Shown here piece after piece: positions 55,429 through 64,000 of a DNA stretch of 64,000 nucleotides; position 1 is the stretch's first letter; every line of letters starts with the position of its first letter. The notes beneath the pieces were generated by a model that was not told where the DNA came from, did not search any database, and saw only the letters and a list, made by a program, of their open reading frames with translations. The translations under genes were made by a program, and so were the position numbers. This stretch comes from Microbacterium sp. Gd 4-13 (lineage in GTDB: Bacteria > Actinomycetota > Actinomycetes > Actinomycetales > Microbacteriaceae), in NCBI RefSeq assembly GCF_003095395.1, contig NZ_QEIJ01000001.1, forward strand, positions 558,001-622,000. The letters are read 5' to 3'.

Positions 55429-55980
55429 TCAGGGGTCGGGCCTCAGCTGCAGCATCCATTCGTCCCGCGTGATCTCGAAGACGAGGTGGGGCATGTCGAC
55501 GCCGCGGTAGTGGGTCACGGTGCGCTGACGCACCGACATGCCGTTGCGGATCGCGACGTTCATGCTGGCGAGGTTCGTGTCGCGGATCTTGGAGCACACC
55601 ACGTCGACCGGCAGGTTGCGGAAAGCCCAGTCGCGGCAGGCCCGGGCGGCCTCCAGCGCGAATCCGCGGTGCCACCAACGGCGGTCGAAGAGATAGCCGA
55701 TCTCCACCATGGATCGCCCGTCGATGAGCTGGCGGGTCGGTCCGCATTGGCCGATCATCTCGCCCGTCTCCCGCAGAGTCACCGCCCAGAGTGCGAACCC
55801 GTCGTCGGCGTAGCGCTGTTGCGATCGAGCGAGCCAGGTGGCGATCTCGGTCGCGTCGAACGGCCCCTCGTAGGCGGTCATCGTCTCGGCGTCACCCATG
55901 ATGGCCGTGAGCGACGAGAGGTCGTCGGGGCCCATCTCGCGAAGGAGCAGCCGGTCGGTGGCGGGCAGAGGGCGCGTCAT
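55429..55980 (-). CDS. GNAT-family N-acetyltransferase (RimJ/RimL type)
   Basis: The 183-residue protein has the GNAT layout: TDRLLLREMGPDDLSSLTAI, EMIGQCGPTRQLIDGRSMVE, the acetyl-CoA region YLFDRRWWHRGFALEAARAC and VCSKIRDTNLASMNVAIRNGM. It resembles acetyltransferases of the RimJ group that act on protein termini or small amines; the target is unknown. ATG 55980 has TATCGT 7 bases before it, which rejects longer upstream frames. Confidence 0.9.
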   Translation of the reverse strand: MTRPLPATDRLLLREMGPDDLSSLTAIMGDAETMTAYEGPFDATEIATWLARSQQRYADDGFALWAVTLRETGEMIGQCGPTRQLIDGRSMVEIGYLFDRRWWHRGFALEAARACRDWAFRNLPVDVVCSKIRDTNLASMNVAIRNGMSVRQRTVTHYRGVDMPHLVFEITRDEWMLQLRPDP

Positions 55981-55986
55981 CCTCCG

Positions 55987-55992
55987 ACGATA
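55987..55992 (-). promoter_or_regulatory. -10 hexamer TATCGT of the GNAT gene
   Basis: TATCGT on the reverse strand, 7 bases from ATG 55980; predicted leaderless. Confidence 0.5.
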
Positions 55993-56062
55993 GAGCGGCG
56001 CGTCACGGCGCAGAACGACCCGGTCGACGTCGGGCGTTAATCCACCCAGTCCAAGAACTGGA

Positions 56063-56068
56063 TAGAAT
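56063..56068 (+). promoter_or_regulatory. -10 hexamer TAGAAT of the ABC importer operon
   Basis: TAGAAT would start a leader of about 30 bases for the four-gene importer operon. Confidence 0.5.
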
Positions 56069-56104
56069 TGCCTCTTCCCCTCCGAATCGAGACCGAGGTC
56101 CTGC

Positions 56105-57718
56105 ATGCCTTCTTCCTTCTCCCGCAGGCTTGTCGCGCTTGCGGCGATCGCGCTCGTGCCCGGCTTGGCGCTCAGCGCCTGCGCAGCGCCCGGTGACGAC
56201 GAAGCGGCGGGCGGCGAGGTCGTCTGGGCGATCGAAGGGGCGAATCTGTCGGCGGGCCACATGGACCCGCAGACGAGCCAGCTCGACGTGTCGGCCATGG
56301 TGCAGCGGGTCGTGCTCGATTCGCTCGTGTTCGAAGAACCGGACGGGTCGTACTCGCCCTGGCTCGCCGAGTCGTGGGAGATCTCCGACGACAGCACCAG
56401 CTACACGTTCCGCCTGCGCGACGATGTCGTTTTCCATGACGGCGAGCCGTTCAACGCCGCCGCCGTGAAGGCGAACTTCGACCGCATCGCCGACCCGGCG
56501 ACGGCGTCGGCACAGGCGGCGACGATGTTGGGCGGCGAGTTCTATGCCGGTACGGAGGTCGTCGACGAGTACACCGTTCGCGTCGATTTCACTCAGCCGT
56601 TCGCACCGTTCCTCCAGGCGGCCAGCACGGCGCTGCTCGGGTTCTACTCGCCCGCGGTGCTCTCCGATTCGGCTGATCTGCTCAAAGCCGGCGGCCCGGA
56701 TGTGACCGTCGGCACCGGGCCGTTCGAGCTGACCGAGTACACCCCCGACCAGGAGATCGTCTACACGCGCAACGATGCGTACGCGTGGGCCCCGGAGAGT
56801 CATGGGGCGCCGGGGTTCGACACGCTGCGGGTCGAGATCCTCCCGGAAGCCACCGTTCGGGCCGGGGTCGTCGAGAGCGGCGAGGCCGATCTCGCCAGCA
56901 ACCTGCCCCCCAACCTGGCCAAGGACCTCGGCGAACCGCTGACCGTCGAGGCGAAGGAGTACCCGGGTCTGCCGTACTCGCTGTACCTCAACGAGAAGTA
57001 CGGGGTCTTCGCCGACGAGCGCGTTCGCCAGGCGTTCAGCCGTGCGATCGACATCGATACGGCGGTCGAGGAGATCTTCTACGGGCAGTTCCCGCGCGCA
57101 TGGAGCATCCTCGGTGCGACGACACCGGGGTACGACGCGTCTCTCGAGGGCACGTGGCCCTTCGACCCGAACGTCGCCAACCAGCTGCTCGACGAGGCGG
57201 GATGGACCGGGCGGGATGCTGACGGCTACCGCACCAAGGACGGCCAGCGGTTGTCGGCACGCTGGATCGCGTACACGCCCGTTCCCGACGACCGGACAGC
57301 GCTGGCGAACACCATCCAGTCCGACCTGAAAGCCGTGGGTTTCGATCTGGTACGCGAGGTGCTCGAACCGGGCGCATACAACGAGCAGTACGGCCCGAAG
57401 ACCTTCGACCTCACCGACTGGGGGTTCTCGGGCGTCGATCCCGACCTGCTGCGCAGCCACCTGCACACGGATGGCTTCCAGAACGCCTCGCAGGTCTCCG
57501 ATCCTGCGATCGATGAGCTGCTCGAGACGGGTGTGGCCACGGTCGACCCTGACGCGCGGGCGGCGGTGTACGGCGAACTGCAGCAGTGGAACGGCGAGCA
57601 CGTTGCGATCGTGCCGCTGTACAGCCCCGCGCTGATCACGGCCGTCGGCGATACGGTGTCAGGGCTGAGCTACGACCTGTACGGACGTCCGCTGTTCTTC
57701 GACGTCACCGTCCGCTGA
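56105..57718 (+). CDS. ABC transporter substrate-binding lipoprotein (peptide/nickel type)
   Basis: The 537-residue protein has a signal peptide ending in the lipobox LALSAC, so it is lipid-anchored outside the membrane. The SBP_bac_5 fold is seen in MVQRVVLDSLVFEEPDGSYS, PWLAESWEISDDSTSYTFRL and VVFHDGEPFNAAAVKANFDR. It binds the solute, probably oligopeptides or a related compound, and delivers it to the two permeases that follow. First gene of the operon. Confidence 0.92.
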   Translation: MPSSFSRRLVALAAIALVPGLALSACAAPGDDEAAGGEVVWAIEGANLSAGHMDPQTSQLDVSAMVQRVVLDSLVFEEPDGSYSPWLAESWEISDDSTSYTFRLRDDVVFHDGEPFNAAAVKANFDRIADPATASAQAATMLGGEFYAGTEVVDEYTVRVDFTQPFAPFLQAASTALLGFYSPAVLSDSADLLKAGGPDVTVGTGPFELTEYTPDQEIVYTRNDAYAWAPESHGAPGFDTLRVEILPEATVRAGVVESGEADLASNLPPNLAKDLGEPLTVEAKEYPGLPYSLYLNEKYGVFADERVRQAFSRAIDIDTAVEEIFYGQFPRAWSILGATTPGYDASLEGTWPFDPNVANQLLDEAGWTGRDADGYRTKDGQRLSARWIAYTPVPDDRTALANTIQSDLKAVGFDLVREVLEPGAYNEQYGPKTFDLTDWGFSGVDPDLLRSHLHTDGFQNASQVSDPAIDELLETGVATVDPDARAAVYGELQQWNGEHVAIVPLYSPALITAVGDTVSGLSYDLYGRPLFFDVTVR

Positions 57719-57749
57719 TCGGGCGCCCCGACCGGGCGCGGGGGACACG

Positions 57750-58733
57750 ATGACCGCACGATCGCGCACCGCGCGCGGCATCCTGCTGCGCGCGGGCGGC
57801 CTCGTCGTCTCGATGGTGCTCGTGTTGTGGGGCGCGGCCACGGTGGCCTTCGTGGCCTTTCGATTGATCCCGGGCGACCCCGTCGACGTCATGCTCGGCC
57901 CGCAGGCGCAGGTGAGCGACGCGGTCAAAGACGCCCTGCGAGCCGATCTCGGCCTCGATCGCCCCGTTCTGGAGCAGTACCTGACCTATCTCGGGCAGCT
58001 TCTGCGCGGTGATCTCGGCGAGTCCTATCAGCTGCGGATGCCCGTGACCGAGGTGATCGGCCGCCAGCTCGGCGCGACGGTTCAGCTCACGTCGCTCGCG
58101 CTGGTCTTCGCGATCGTGCTCGCCCTCGCCGTCGCCCTCCTCGCGCGCTCCGTGCCCGCGCGCACGGCCGCCGCGGCGGTCGAGCTGGTGGTGCTGTCGT
58201 CGCCGGTCTTCTGGATCGGGCTGCTGCTGCTGACGATCTTCGCGTTCGGGCTCGGATGGTTCCCCGTCTCGGGATCGAGGGATCCGGCCACGATCGTGCT
58301 CCCCGCCGTCACGCTCGCTCTCCCCGTCGCGGCGTTGCTCGGGCAGGTGCTGCGGGACGGGATGGAAGACGCCGAGAGGCAACCGTTCGCCACCACCGTT
58401 CGCGCGCGCGGGGCAGGGTGGACCCGACTGACCCTGCGCCACACCCTGCGCCACGGGGCGAGCGGCGCCATCACCCTCGCTGCCTACTTCGTGGGGTCGC
58501 TGCTGGGAGGCGCGGTGCTGGTCGAGACGGTCTTCGCCCGGCCGGGGATCGGCCGGGTCACACTGACCGCGATCACCGACCGCGATCTCCCCGTCGTCAC
58601 CGGTGTGATCCTGCTCAGCGCGGCGGTCTTCGTCGTCGTCAACCTCCTCGTCGAGCTCGCGTATCCGCTGATCGACCCGCGGCTGCGACGCACGCCGTCG
58701 GTGCGGGCGCGACGCCCCGAGGTGACCGCGTGA
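57750..58733 (+). CDS. ABC transporter permease (DppB/OppB type)
   Basis: The 327-residue membrane protein has the usual first helix and large periplasmic loop (FRLIPGDPVDVMLGPQAQVS, LDRPVLEQYLTYLGQLLRGD), then five helices and the EAA-like loop FATTVRARGAGWTRLTLRHT that contacts the ATPase. ATG 57750 stands 31 bases after the binding protein. The stop overlaps the next permease by four bases. Confidence 0.92.
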   Translation: MTARSRTARGILLRAGGLVVSMVLVLWGAATVAFVAFRLIPGDPVDVMLGPQAQVSDAVKDALRADLGLDRPVLEQYLTYLGQLLRGDLGESYQLRMPVTEVIGRQLGATVQLTSLALVFAIVLALAVALLARSVPARTAAAAVELVVLSSPVFWIGLLLLTIFAFGLGWFPVSGSRDPATIVLPAVTLALPVAALLGQVLRDGMEDAERQPFATTVRARGAGWTRLTLRHTLRHGASGAITLAAYFVGSLLGGAVLVETVFARPGIGRVTLTAITDRDLPVVTGVILLSAAVFVVVNLLVELAYPLIDPRLRRTPSVRARRPEVTA

Positions 58734-59542
58734 GCCGCGCGCGCCGCGTGGCCCTCGCCGCGGCGGTGGTCATGCTCGCGACGGTGGCGGTGGCGGCGCT
58801 CGCCCCCCACCTGCTTGCCACTCACGATCCGGTGCTCACCGACGTGCGGTCCGCTCTTCTGCCCCCCAGCACCGATCACTGGTTCGGCACCGATCAGAGC
58901 GGGCGCGACGTGTACTCCCGTGTCGTGTACGGAGCCGCGGCCTCCGTCAGCATCGCCCTTCTCGCCACGGGCCTCGCGTTCGTGGTCGGGGTCGTGGCGG
59001 GTTCGCTCTCGGGCATCGCCCCCCGGGCCGTCGACGCGGTCGCCATGCGCGTCACCGACGTGCTGCTCGCCTTTCCTGAGTTCCTCGTCGCCCTCGTCGT
59101 CGTCGCCGTCCTCGGCCCCGGTTCCGCGAACGTGGCGGTGGCCGTGACGATCGCAGCCGTGCCCGTCTATGTGCGGCAGGCCCGCTCCCGGACCCGCACC
59201 CTCGTGGGCGCCGAGCATGTCGAGGCCGCGCGGATCCTGGGCGTGCCGGCGCCGCTGGCCTTCACCCGCCACGTCGTGCCGGGCGTGGTCGGCTCCCTGA
59301 GCGTGCTCGCCACGATCGGGATCGGCTCCAGCATCCTGGCCGCCGCCGGGCTCAGCTTCCTCGGGCTGGGGCCGACCGAGCCGACACCGGAATGGGGACT
59401 GATGCTCGCCGGCGGCCGTAACGTGATCGGCCAGGCCTGGTGGGTCGCGGTCTTCCCCGGCGCGGCGATCACCCTCACCGTGCTCGCCGCGAGCGTGGTC
59501 GGACGCATCGTGCGCGCACGCGCGGAGGGAAGGACCTCATGA
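58730..59542 (+). CDS. ABC transporter permease (DppC/OppC type)
   Basis: The 270-residue second permease begins with one helix and HWFGTDQSGRDVYSRVVYGA, the hallmark of DppC proteins, followed by five helices. The EAA-like loop is VEAARILGVPAPLAFTRHVV. GTG 58730 overlaps the first permease; the stop overlaps the ATPase ATG. Tight overlaps indicate co-translation in the importer. Confidence 0.92.
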   Translation: MSRARRVALAAAVVMLATVAVAALAPHLLATHDPVLTDVRSALLPPSTDHWFGTDQSGRDVYSRVVYGAAASVSIALLATGLAFVVGVVAGSLSGIAPRAVDAVAMRVTDVLLAFPEFLVALVVVAVLGPGSANVAVAVTIAAVPVYVRQARSRTRTLVGAEHVEAARILGVPAPLAFTRHVVPGVVGSLSVLATIGIGSSILAAAGLSFLGLGPTEPTPEWGLMLAGGRNVIGQAWWVAVFPGAAITLTVLAASVVGRIVRARAEGRTS

Positions 59543-61095
59543 GCGTTCTGCGGGTGGCGGGTCTGCGGATCGCCTTCGGTGACGCCCCCGTCGTGGAGGG
59601 GGTCGACCTGACGGTCGCGGCGGGCGAGTGCTTCGCCATCATCGGCGAGTCGGGAGCCGGCAAGTCGCTCACGGCCCGGGCGCTCCTGGGCCTCGTGCCC
59701 GAGGGCGCCCGCGTCGACGCCGACGAACTCACCGTCGACGGCGTCGATGCGCGCCGCCTCGGCGAGCGCGGGTGGCGCCGCCTCCGAGGAGCTCGGATCG
59801 CGTTCGTCTCACAGGATGCGCTCGTCTCGCTCGACCCCCTGCGGCGGGTCGGCTCCGAGGTCGGCGAGGCACTGCAGATCCATGAGCACCGGATGCCGCG
59901 GGCCGCCCGCCGTGCGCGGGTCGCCGAACTGCTCTCGCGGGTCGCGATGCCCGATCCAGACCGACGCGCGCACCAGTACCCGCACGAGCTGTCGGGCGGG
60001 CTGCGGCAACGTGCGCTCATCGCCTCCGCGCTCGCGGCGAACCCGGTGGTGATCGTGGCCGATGAGCCTACGACCGCGCTCGATGCCACGGTGCAGGCGA
60101 AGGTGCTCGATCTTCTCCGGCGCATCGCCGACGAGGGCGTCGCGGTGGTCTTCGTGAGCCACGATTTCGCCGCCGTACGACGGGTCGCCGATCGCGTCGC
60201 CGTCATGCGCGACGGACGGTTCGTCGAAGAGGGAGCCGTCGTCGACGTGCTCGACTCCCCGCAGCATCCGTACACCCGCGAGCTCGTCGCGGCGTCGGGC
60301 CACGAGTCGCGGGTCGCGACCCCGGTGACCGGCGCCCCCGCGCTCCTGGTCGCGCGCGGTCTGTCGAAGACCTTCGACCGACCGGCCGTGCGAGACGCGT
60401 CGTTCGCGCTGCACCGAGGCCGCACGCTCGGCGTGGTCGGCGAATCGGGATCGGGCAAGACCACGCTCGCGCGGATGATCGTGGGCGTCGAGCGGCCCGA
60501 CGGCGGAACCGTGGAGATCGACGGCGTCGGATGGACGCGCGCGCACGAGGCGCGTCTTCGTCGCCGCGTGCAGCTCGTGCATCAGAACCCGCTGGCCGCG
60601 TTCGACCCGCGCTGGTCGATCGATCGATCGCTGCGCGAAGCACTCGCGGCAGGGCGCGTGCCGCGTGCCGGTCGCTCGGCGGCGGCCGCGGCGCTCCTCG
60701 AAGAGGTGGGGCTCTCGGGTGCGCTTGGGCGTCGGCGCCCTTCTCGCCTGTCGGGCGGGCAGCGTCAGCGCGCCGCCATCGCGCGTGCTCTCGCCACCGA
60801 CCCCGACGTACTCGTGCTCGACGAGCCCGTCTCGGCCCTCGATCCGACGGTGCGCGAGCGCATCCTCGCCCTCCTCCGCCGGCTGCAGGCCGATCGCGGA
60901 CTCACGATGGTGTTCGTCTCGCACGACCTCGACGTCATCGCGGCGATCGCCGACGACGTGCTCGTCATGCAGGACGGTTCCGTGGTGGAGGCGGGACCGA
61001 CGGCGGAGGTGTTCGGCGCCGCGCGCCACCCGTTCACGCGCGAGCTGCTCGCGGCCGCCCTGCCGCGGGATGCCGCGGCAGGGCGAGACGCGTAG
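59539..61095 (+). CDS. ABC transporter ATP-binding protein with two fused nucleotide-binding domains
   Basis: One 518-residue chain contains both ATPases usually encoded as DppD and DppF. Walker A are GESGAGKSLTAR and GESGSGKTTLAR, signatures ELSGGLRQRALIAS and RLSGGQRQRAAIAR, Walker B VVIVADEPTTALD and VLVLDEPVSALD. It completes a four-gene importer with binding protein and two permeases. ATG 59539 overlaps the preceding stop; a possible earlier start lies inside the permease gene. Confidence 0.94.
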   Translation: MSVLRVAGLRIAFGDAPVVEGVDLTVAAGECFAIIGESGAGKSLTARALLGLVPEGARVDADELTVDGVDARRLGERGWRRLRGARIAFVSQDALVSLDPLRRVGSEVGEALQIHEHRMPRAARRARVAELLSRVAMPDPDRRAHQYPHELSGGLRQRALIASALAANPVVIVADEPTTALDATVQAKVLDLLRRIADEGVAVVFVSHDFAAVRRVADRVAVMRDGRFVEEGAVVDVLDSPQHPYTRELVAASGHESRVATPVTGAPALLVARGLSKTFDRPAVRDASFALHRGRTLGVVGESGSGKTTLARMIVGVERPDGGTVEIDGVGWTRAHEARLRRRVQLVHQNPLAAFDPRWSIDRSLREALAAGRVPRAGRSAAAAALLEEVGLSGALGRRRPSRLSGGQRQRAAIARALATDPDVLVLDEPVSALDPTVRERILALLRRLQADRGLTMVFVSHDLDVIAAIADDVLVMQDGSVVEAGPTAEVFGAARHPFTRELLAAALPRDAAAGRDA

Positions 61096-61098
61096 ACT
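61093..61098 (+). promoter_or_regulatory. -10 hexamer TAGACT of the ileS T-box transcript
   Basis: TAGACT overlaps the last codons and stop of the ATPase gene; transcription would begin near 61105, just before the T-box. Confidence 0.6.
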
Positions 61099-61104
61099 TC
61101 GAGG

Positions 61105-61322
61105 ACGAGTTTCGATCCGGCCATCACCGGGGAGCTCCCGGAAGAACGCGTCGACTCCCGAGTCGCGTCAGTAGAACCGGGCGGGGCAGGCCCGTCACAG
61201 CCGCTGTGAAAGTGGACGACTCGGTCCGTGAGCCTGTCGAAGGGCCCGAGACGTCACGCGGGGTGGTACCGCGGCTCGATGGAGTCGTCCTCGCAGGCTG
61301 ATCCTCGACCTGCTGGAGTGAC
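61105..61322 (+). promoter_or_regulatory. T-box riboswitch of ileS with very short Stem I
   Basis: The leader contains the T-box sequence TGGTACCGCGG at 61264-61274, whose TGGT matches a tRNA with discriminator A. Near the 5' end CCGG (61117-61120) and CCGG (61127-61130) flank the loop CCATCA, with specifier ATC (Ile) at 61123-61125: the ultrashort Stem I known from actinobacterial ileS leaders. A later hairpin (about 61219-61250) is placed like Stem III. The Shine-Dalgarno GGAG at 61315-61318 can be hidden by GCAGG/CCTGC pairing (61293-61297 with 61309-61313), so uncharged tRNA-Ile would release translation. Confidence 0.85.
61229..61244. repeat. REP-like 16-mer inside the ileS leader
   Basis: Fifteen of these bases (TGAGCCTGTCGAAGG) are the reverse complement of the copy at 15745-15759 in gatA. 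It occupies the loop of the hairpin just upstream of the T-box sequence. Confidence 0.5.
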
Positions 61323-64000
61323 ATGACCTACCCCAAGTCCTCGTTCGGACCCGCTGCCGATGCGTCGGCGAGCGCGGCGCCCGGAATCGTTCCGAGCCCG
61401 CGCTTCCCCTCGCTCGAAGAGCAGACACTCGCGTTCTGGGCCTCCGACGACACGTTCCGCGCGTCCATCGCCCAGCGTGAGGGCGCCGAGGAGTGGGTGT
61501 TCTACGACGGACCTCCGTTCGCGAACGGCCTGCCGCACTACGGTCACCTGCTCACGGGCTACGCCAAGGACGTCTTCCCCCGCTTCCAGACCATGCGGGG
61601 CAAGAAGGTCGACCGCGTCTTCGGCTGGGACACGCACGGTCTGCCGGCCGAGCTCGAGGCGATGAAGCAGCTCGGCATCACCGAGAAGGACGACATCGAG
61701 CGCATGGGCGTGGCGACCTTCAACGCCAAGGCCCGCGAGTCGGTGCTCGAGTACACGCGCGACTGGCAGGACTACGTGACCCGCCAGGCGCGGTGGGTCG
61801 ACTTCGACAACGGCTACAAGACGCTCGACACCACCTACATGGAGTCGGTGCTGTGGGCTTTCAAGACCCTGCACGAGAAGGGGCTCGCCTACGAGGGCTA
61901 CCGCGTGCTGCCCTACTGCTGGCGTGATGAGACGCCGCTGTCGAGCCACGAACTGCGTATGGACGACGACGTCTACAAGATGCGTCAGGACCCGTCGGTC
62001 ACCGTCACCTTCCCGCTCGTGGGCGCCAAGGCCGAAGCGCTCGGACTGACGGGCGTGCGTGCGCTCGCCTGGACGACCACGCCCTGGACCCTGCCGACGA
62101 ACCTCGCGCTCGCTGTCGGCCCCGCCATCCGTTACGTCGTCGTCCCCGGCGGGCCGGCGGGCGCCGCCGACGTGCACCACACTCCCGATGGGCTCGCCGA
62201 CGACGCGATCGAGGCCACCGCTCACCGCTACCTCCTGGCCGAAGACCTCCTGGGTGGCTACGCCAAGGATCTCGGGTACGAGTCGGCCGACGCCGCCCGC
62301 GACGCCGTGCAGCAGACGGTCCTCGGCTCCGAGCTGGAGGGCGTCGCGTACGACCGTCTGTTCGACTACTACGCCGACGCCGACGAGTGGGGCACGCAGA
62401 ACGCGTGGCGCATCCTCGTCGACGACTACGTCACGACCAGCGACGGCACCGGCATCGTGCACCAGGCGCCCGCCTACGGCGAGGACGACAAGCGGCTGGC
62501 GGATGCTGCGGGCCTGCCCACCATCCTGTCGCTCGATGACGGCGGCCGGTTCCTCTCCGACGTGAGCGATGTGGCGGGAGAGCTCTGGCTCGACGCGAAC
62601 ACCCCGCTCATCCGTATCCTGCGCCAGAACGGACGCCTGCTGCGCATGGCGAGCTACGAGCACTCGTACCCGCACTGCTGGCGATGCCGGAACCCCCTCA
62701 TCTACAAGGCTGTCTCGAGCTGGTTCATCCGCGTCACCGACGTGAAGGAACGCATGATCTCGGGCAACGCCGAGATCACCTGGGTTCCCGAGAACGTCAA
62801 GGAGGGCCAGTTCGGCAAGTGGATCGAGGGCGCCCGCGACTGGTCGATCAGCCGCAACCGTTACTGGGGCTCGCCGATCCCGGTGTGGAAGAGCGACGAC
62901 CCGGAGTACCCGCGTCTGGACGTCTACGGTTCGCTGGCCGAGATGGAGGCCGACTTCGGTCGACTGCCGCGTAACACCGAGGGCGAGGTCGACCTGCACC
63001 GTCCGTTCATCGACGACCTCACCCGCCCGAACCCCGACGATCCGACGGGGCAGAGCGTGATGCGCCGCGTCGAGGACGTGCTCGACGTCTGGTTCGACTC
63101 CGGCTCGATGCCGTTCGCCCAGGTGCACTACCCGTTCGAGAACCACGACTGGTTCGAGCAGCACGCGCCCGCCGACTTCATCGTGGAGTACATCGGCCAG
63201 ACGCGGGGCTGGTTCTACGTCATGCACGTGCTGTCGACCGCGCTGTTCGACCGCCCGGCGTTCCGCGCTGTCTCGGCGCACGGGATCGTGCTCGGCAGCG
63301 ACGGTCAGAAGATGTCGAAATCGTTGCGCAACTATCCCGACGTGCGCGAGGTGTTCGACCGCGACGGATCCGATGCGATGCGCTGGTTCCTCATGTCGAG
63401 CTCGGTGCTGCGCGGTGGCAACCTCGTGGTCACCGAGGAGGGCATTCGAGCGGGCGTGCGCGAGTTCCTGCTTCCCCTGTGGAACACGTGGTACTTCTTC
63501 TCGACCTACGCCAACGCCGCGCGGGCTACCACCGGTCGGTCTGCGGGTGCGGAGTCGGGATACGACGCATCCTGGCGCACCGACTCGACCGACGTGCTGG
63601 ATCGTTACATCCTCGCCCTCACGGGTGATCTCGTGCGCGGCGTCGCCGCCGACCTCGACGGTCTCGACTCGACCACCGCCGCGGAGCGACTTCGCGACTT
63701 CGCCGAGGTGCTGACCAACTGGTACATCCGTCGCTCGCGCGACCGGTTCTGGGTCGGAGTGCGCGACGACGACGCGTCGTCGACGGAGGCGTTCGACACG
63801 CTCTACACCGTGCTCGAGACCCTCACGCGCGTCGCCGCCCCCCTCATCCCTCTCGTCTCCGAGCAGGTGTGGCAGGGGCTTACGGGTGGACGCAGCGTGC
63901 ACCTCACCGACTGGCCCGATGCCGACGCCTTCCCGACGTCGGCCGACATCCGAGTCGCGATGGACGCCGTTCGTGAGGTGTCGAGCGTCGCCAACGCGCT
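61323..64000 (+). CDS. ileS: Isoleucine-tRNA ligase, eukaryote-like type (partial at 3' end)
   Basis: Class I synthetase; 892 codons are visible and the frame runs off the window. The HIGH motif is the variant [18 protein letters not shown], the editing domain shows [22 protein letters not shown] is in [16 protein letters not shown], and the anticodon domain follows. The HYGH form and overall layout are those of the eukaryote-like IleRS (type 2), a class known to be less sensitive to mupirocin. ATG 61323 has GGAG four bases before it, within the T-box sequestrator. Confidence 0.97.
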   Translation, partial: MTYPKSSFGPAADASASAAPGIVPSPRFPSLEEQTLAFWASDDTFRASIAQREGAEEWVFYDGPPFANGLPHYGHLLTGYAKDVFPRFQTMRGKKVDRVFGWDTHGLPAELEAMKQLGITEKDDIERMGVATFNAKARESVLEYTRDWQDYVTRQARWVDFDNGYKTLDTTYMESVLWAFKTLHEKGLAYEGYRVLPYCWRDETPLSSHELRMDDDVYKMRQDPSVTVTFPLVGAKAEALGLTGVRALAWTTTPWTLPTNLALAVGPAIRYVVVPGGPAGAADVHHTPDGLADDAIEATAHRYLLAEDLLGGYAKDLGYESADAARDAVQQTVLGSELEGVAYDRLFDYYADADEWGTQNAWRILVDDYVTTSDGTGIVHQAPAYGEDDKRLADAAGLPTILSLDDGGRFLSDVSDVAGELWLDANTPLIRILRQNGRLLRMASYEHSYPHCWRCRNPLIYKAVSSWFIRVTDVKERMISGNAEITWVPENVKEGQFGKWIEGARDWSISRNRYWGSPIPVWKSDDPEYPRLDVYGSLAEMEADFGRLPRNTEGEVDLHRPFIDDLTRPNPDDPTGQSVMRRVEDVLDVWFDSGSMPFAQVHYPFENHDWFEQHAPADFIVEYIGQTRGWFYVMHVLSTALFDRPAFRAVSAHGIVLGSDGQKMSKSLRNYPDVREVFDRDGSDAMRWFLMSSSVLRGGNLVVTEEGIRAGVREFLLPLWNTWYFFSTYANAARATTGRSAGAESGYDASWRTDSTDVLDRYILALTGDLVRGVAADLDGLDSTTAAERLRDFAEVLTNWYIRRSRDRFWVGVRDDDASSTEAFDTLYTVLETLTRVAAPLIPLVSEQVWQGLTGGRSVHLTDWPDADAFPTSADIRVAMDAVREVSSVANA

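Noticed and set aside
61254..63902. 882-residue open frame on the minus strand opposite ileS
   Set aside because: ileS on the plus strand has all synthetase motifs; the antisense frame has none and reads as valine- and arginine-rich shadow sequence.

Overview
The window is an ordinary stretch of chromosome from a high-GC Gram-positive actinobacterium, most likely a Microbacteriaceae member close to Microbacterium. This rests on base composition and dense GTG/ATG gene packing. It also rests on the gene set: GlgE maltosyltransferase, GatCAB, two ClpP subunits next to ClpX, an ileS T-box with a very short Stem I, an actinobacterial ferrochelatase with C-terminal cysteines, and a MocR/YczE divergon. 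I see no phage, transposase, CRISPR or recognised defence island. No gene-free stretch exceeds 300 bases.

Layout. 1-6.8 kb: the end of a TPR/thioredoxin-type gene, a bidirectional terminator, and the reverse-strand glycogen genes glgX, glgE, glgB. 6.8-18.6 kb: forward genes for a cysteine desulfurase and mnmA (tRNA thiolation), ligA, a DUF4262 protein, reverse fadD, then gatC-gatA-gatB and dinB. 18.7-24.2 kb: a GerW/YtfJ-like membrane protein overlapping a P-loop kinase-like gene; a reverse block of tRNA-Arg, orn, tRNA-His, metallopeptidase, clpS and DUF2017; and the yczE/yczR pair. 24.4-31.5 kb: an extra SSB with a hairpin leader, a lipoprotein, ettA, two hotdog thioesterases, an FAD dehydrogenase and a truncated haemoglobin.

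31.5-44 kb: mscS, pepN, ferrochelatase, rpiB, a Nei-like glycosylase, a PaiB-like protein, an amidohydrolase, dps, an OatA-like acyltransferase and a gamma carbonic anhydrase. 44-49.3 kb: tRNA-Gly and tRNA-Pro, trigger factor, a TPR protein, clpP1-clpP2 and clpX, a protein quality-control cluster. 49.3-64 kb: an M3 oligopeptidase, VOC and AraC genes, valS with a small follower gene, a GNAT, a complete oligopeptide-type ABC importer, and the T-box-controlled ileS, which runs off the window end.

The clearest feature beyond the gene list is promoter architecture. Nineteen start codons are preceded by a TANNNT hexamer whose last base lies exactly 7 or 8 bases before the first base of the start codon. 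That is the geometry expected for leaderless mRNAs, and it decides several start codons. Two divergent gene pairs share one TANNNTA element that reads as a -10 box on both strands. One tRNA (His) ends in an encoded CCA directly followed by the ATG of a metallopeptidase gene. These are inferences from sequence and need transcript-end data. Nothing here can be claimed as a wholly new system.
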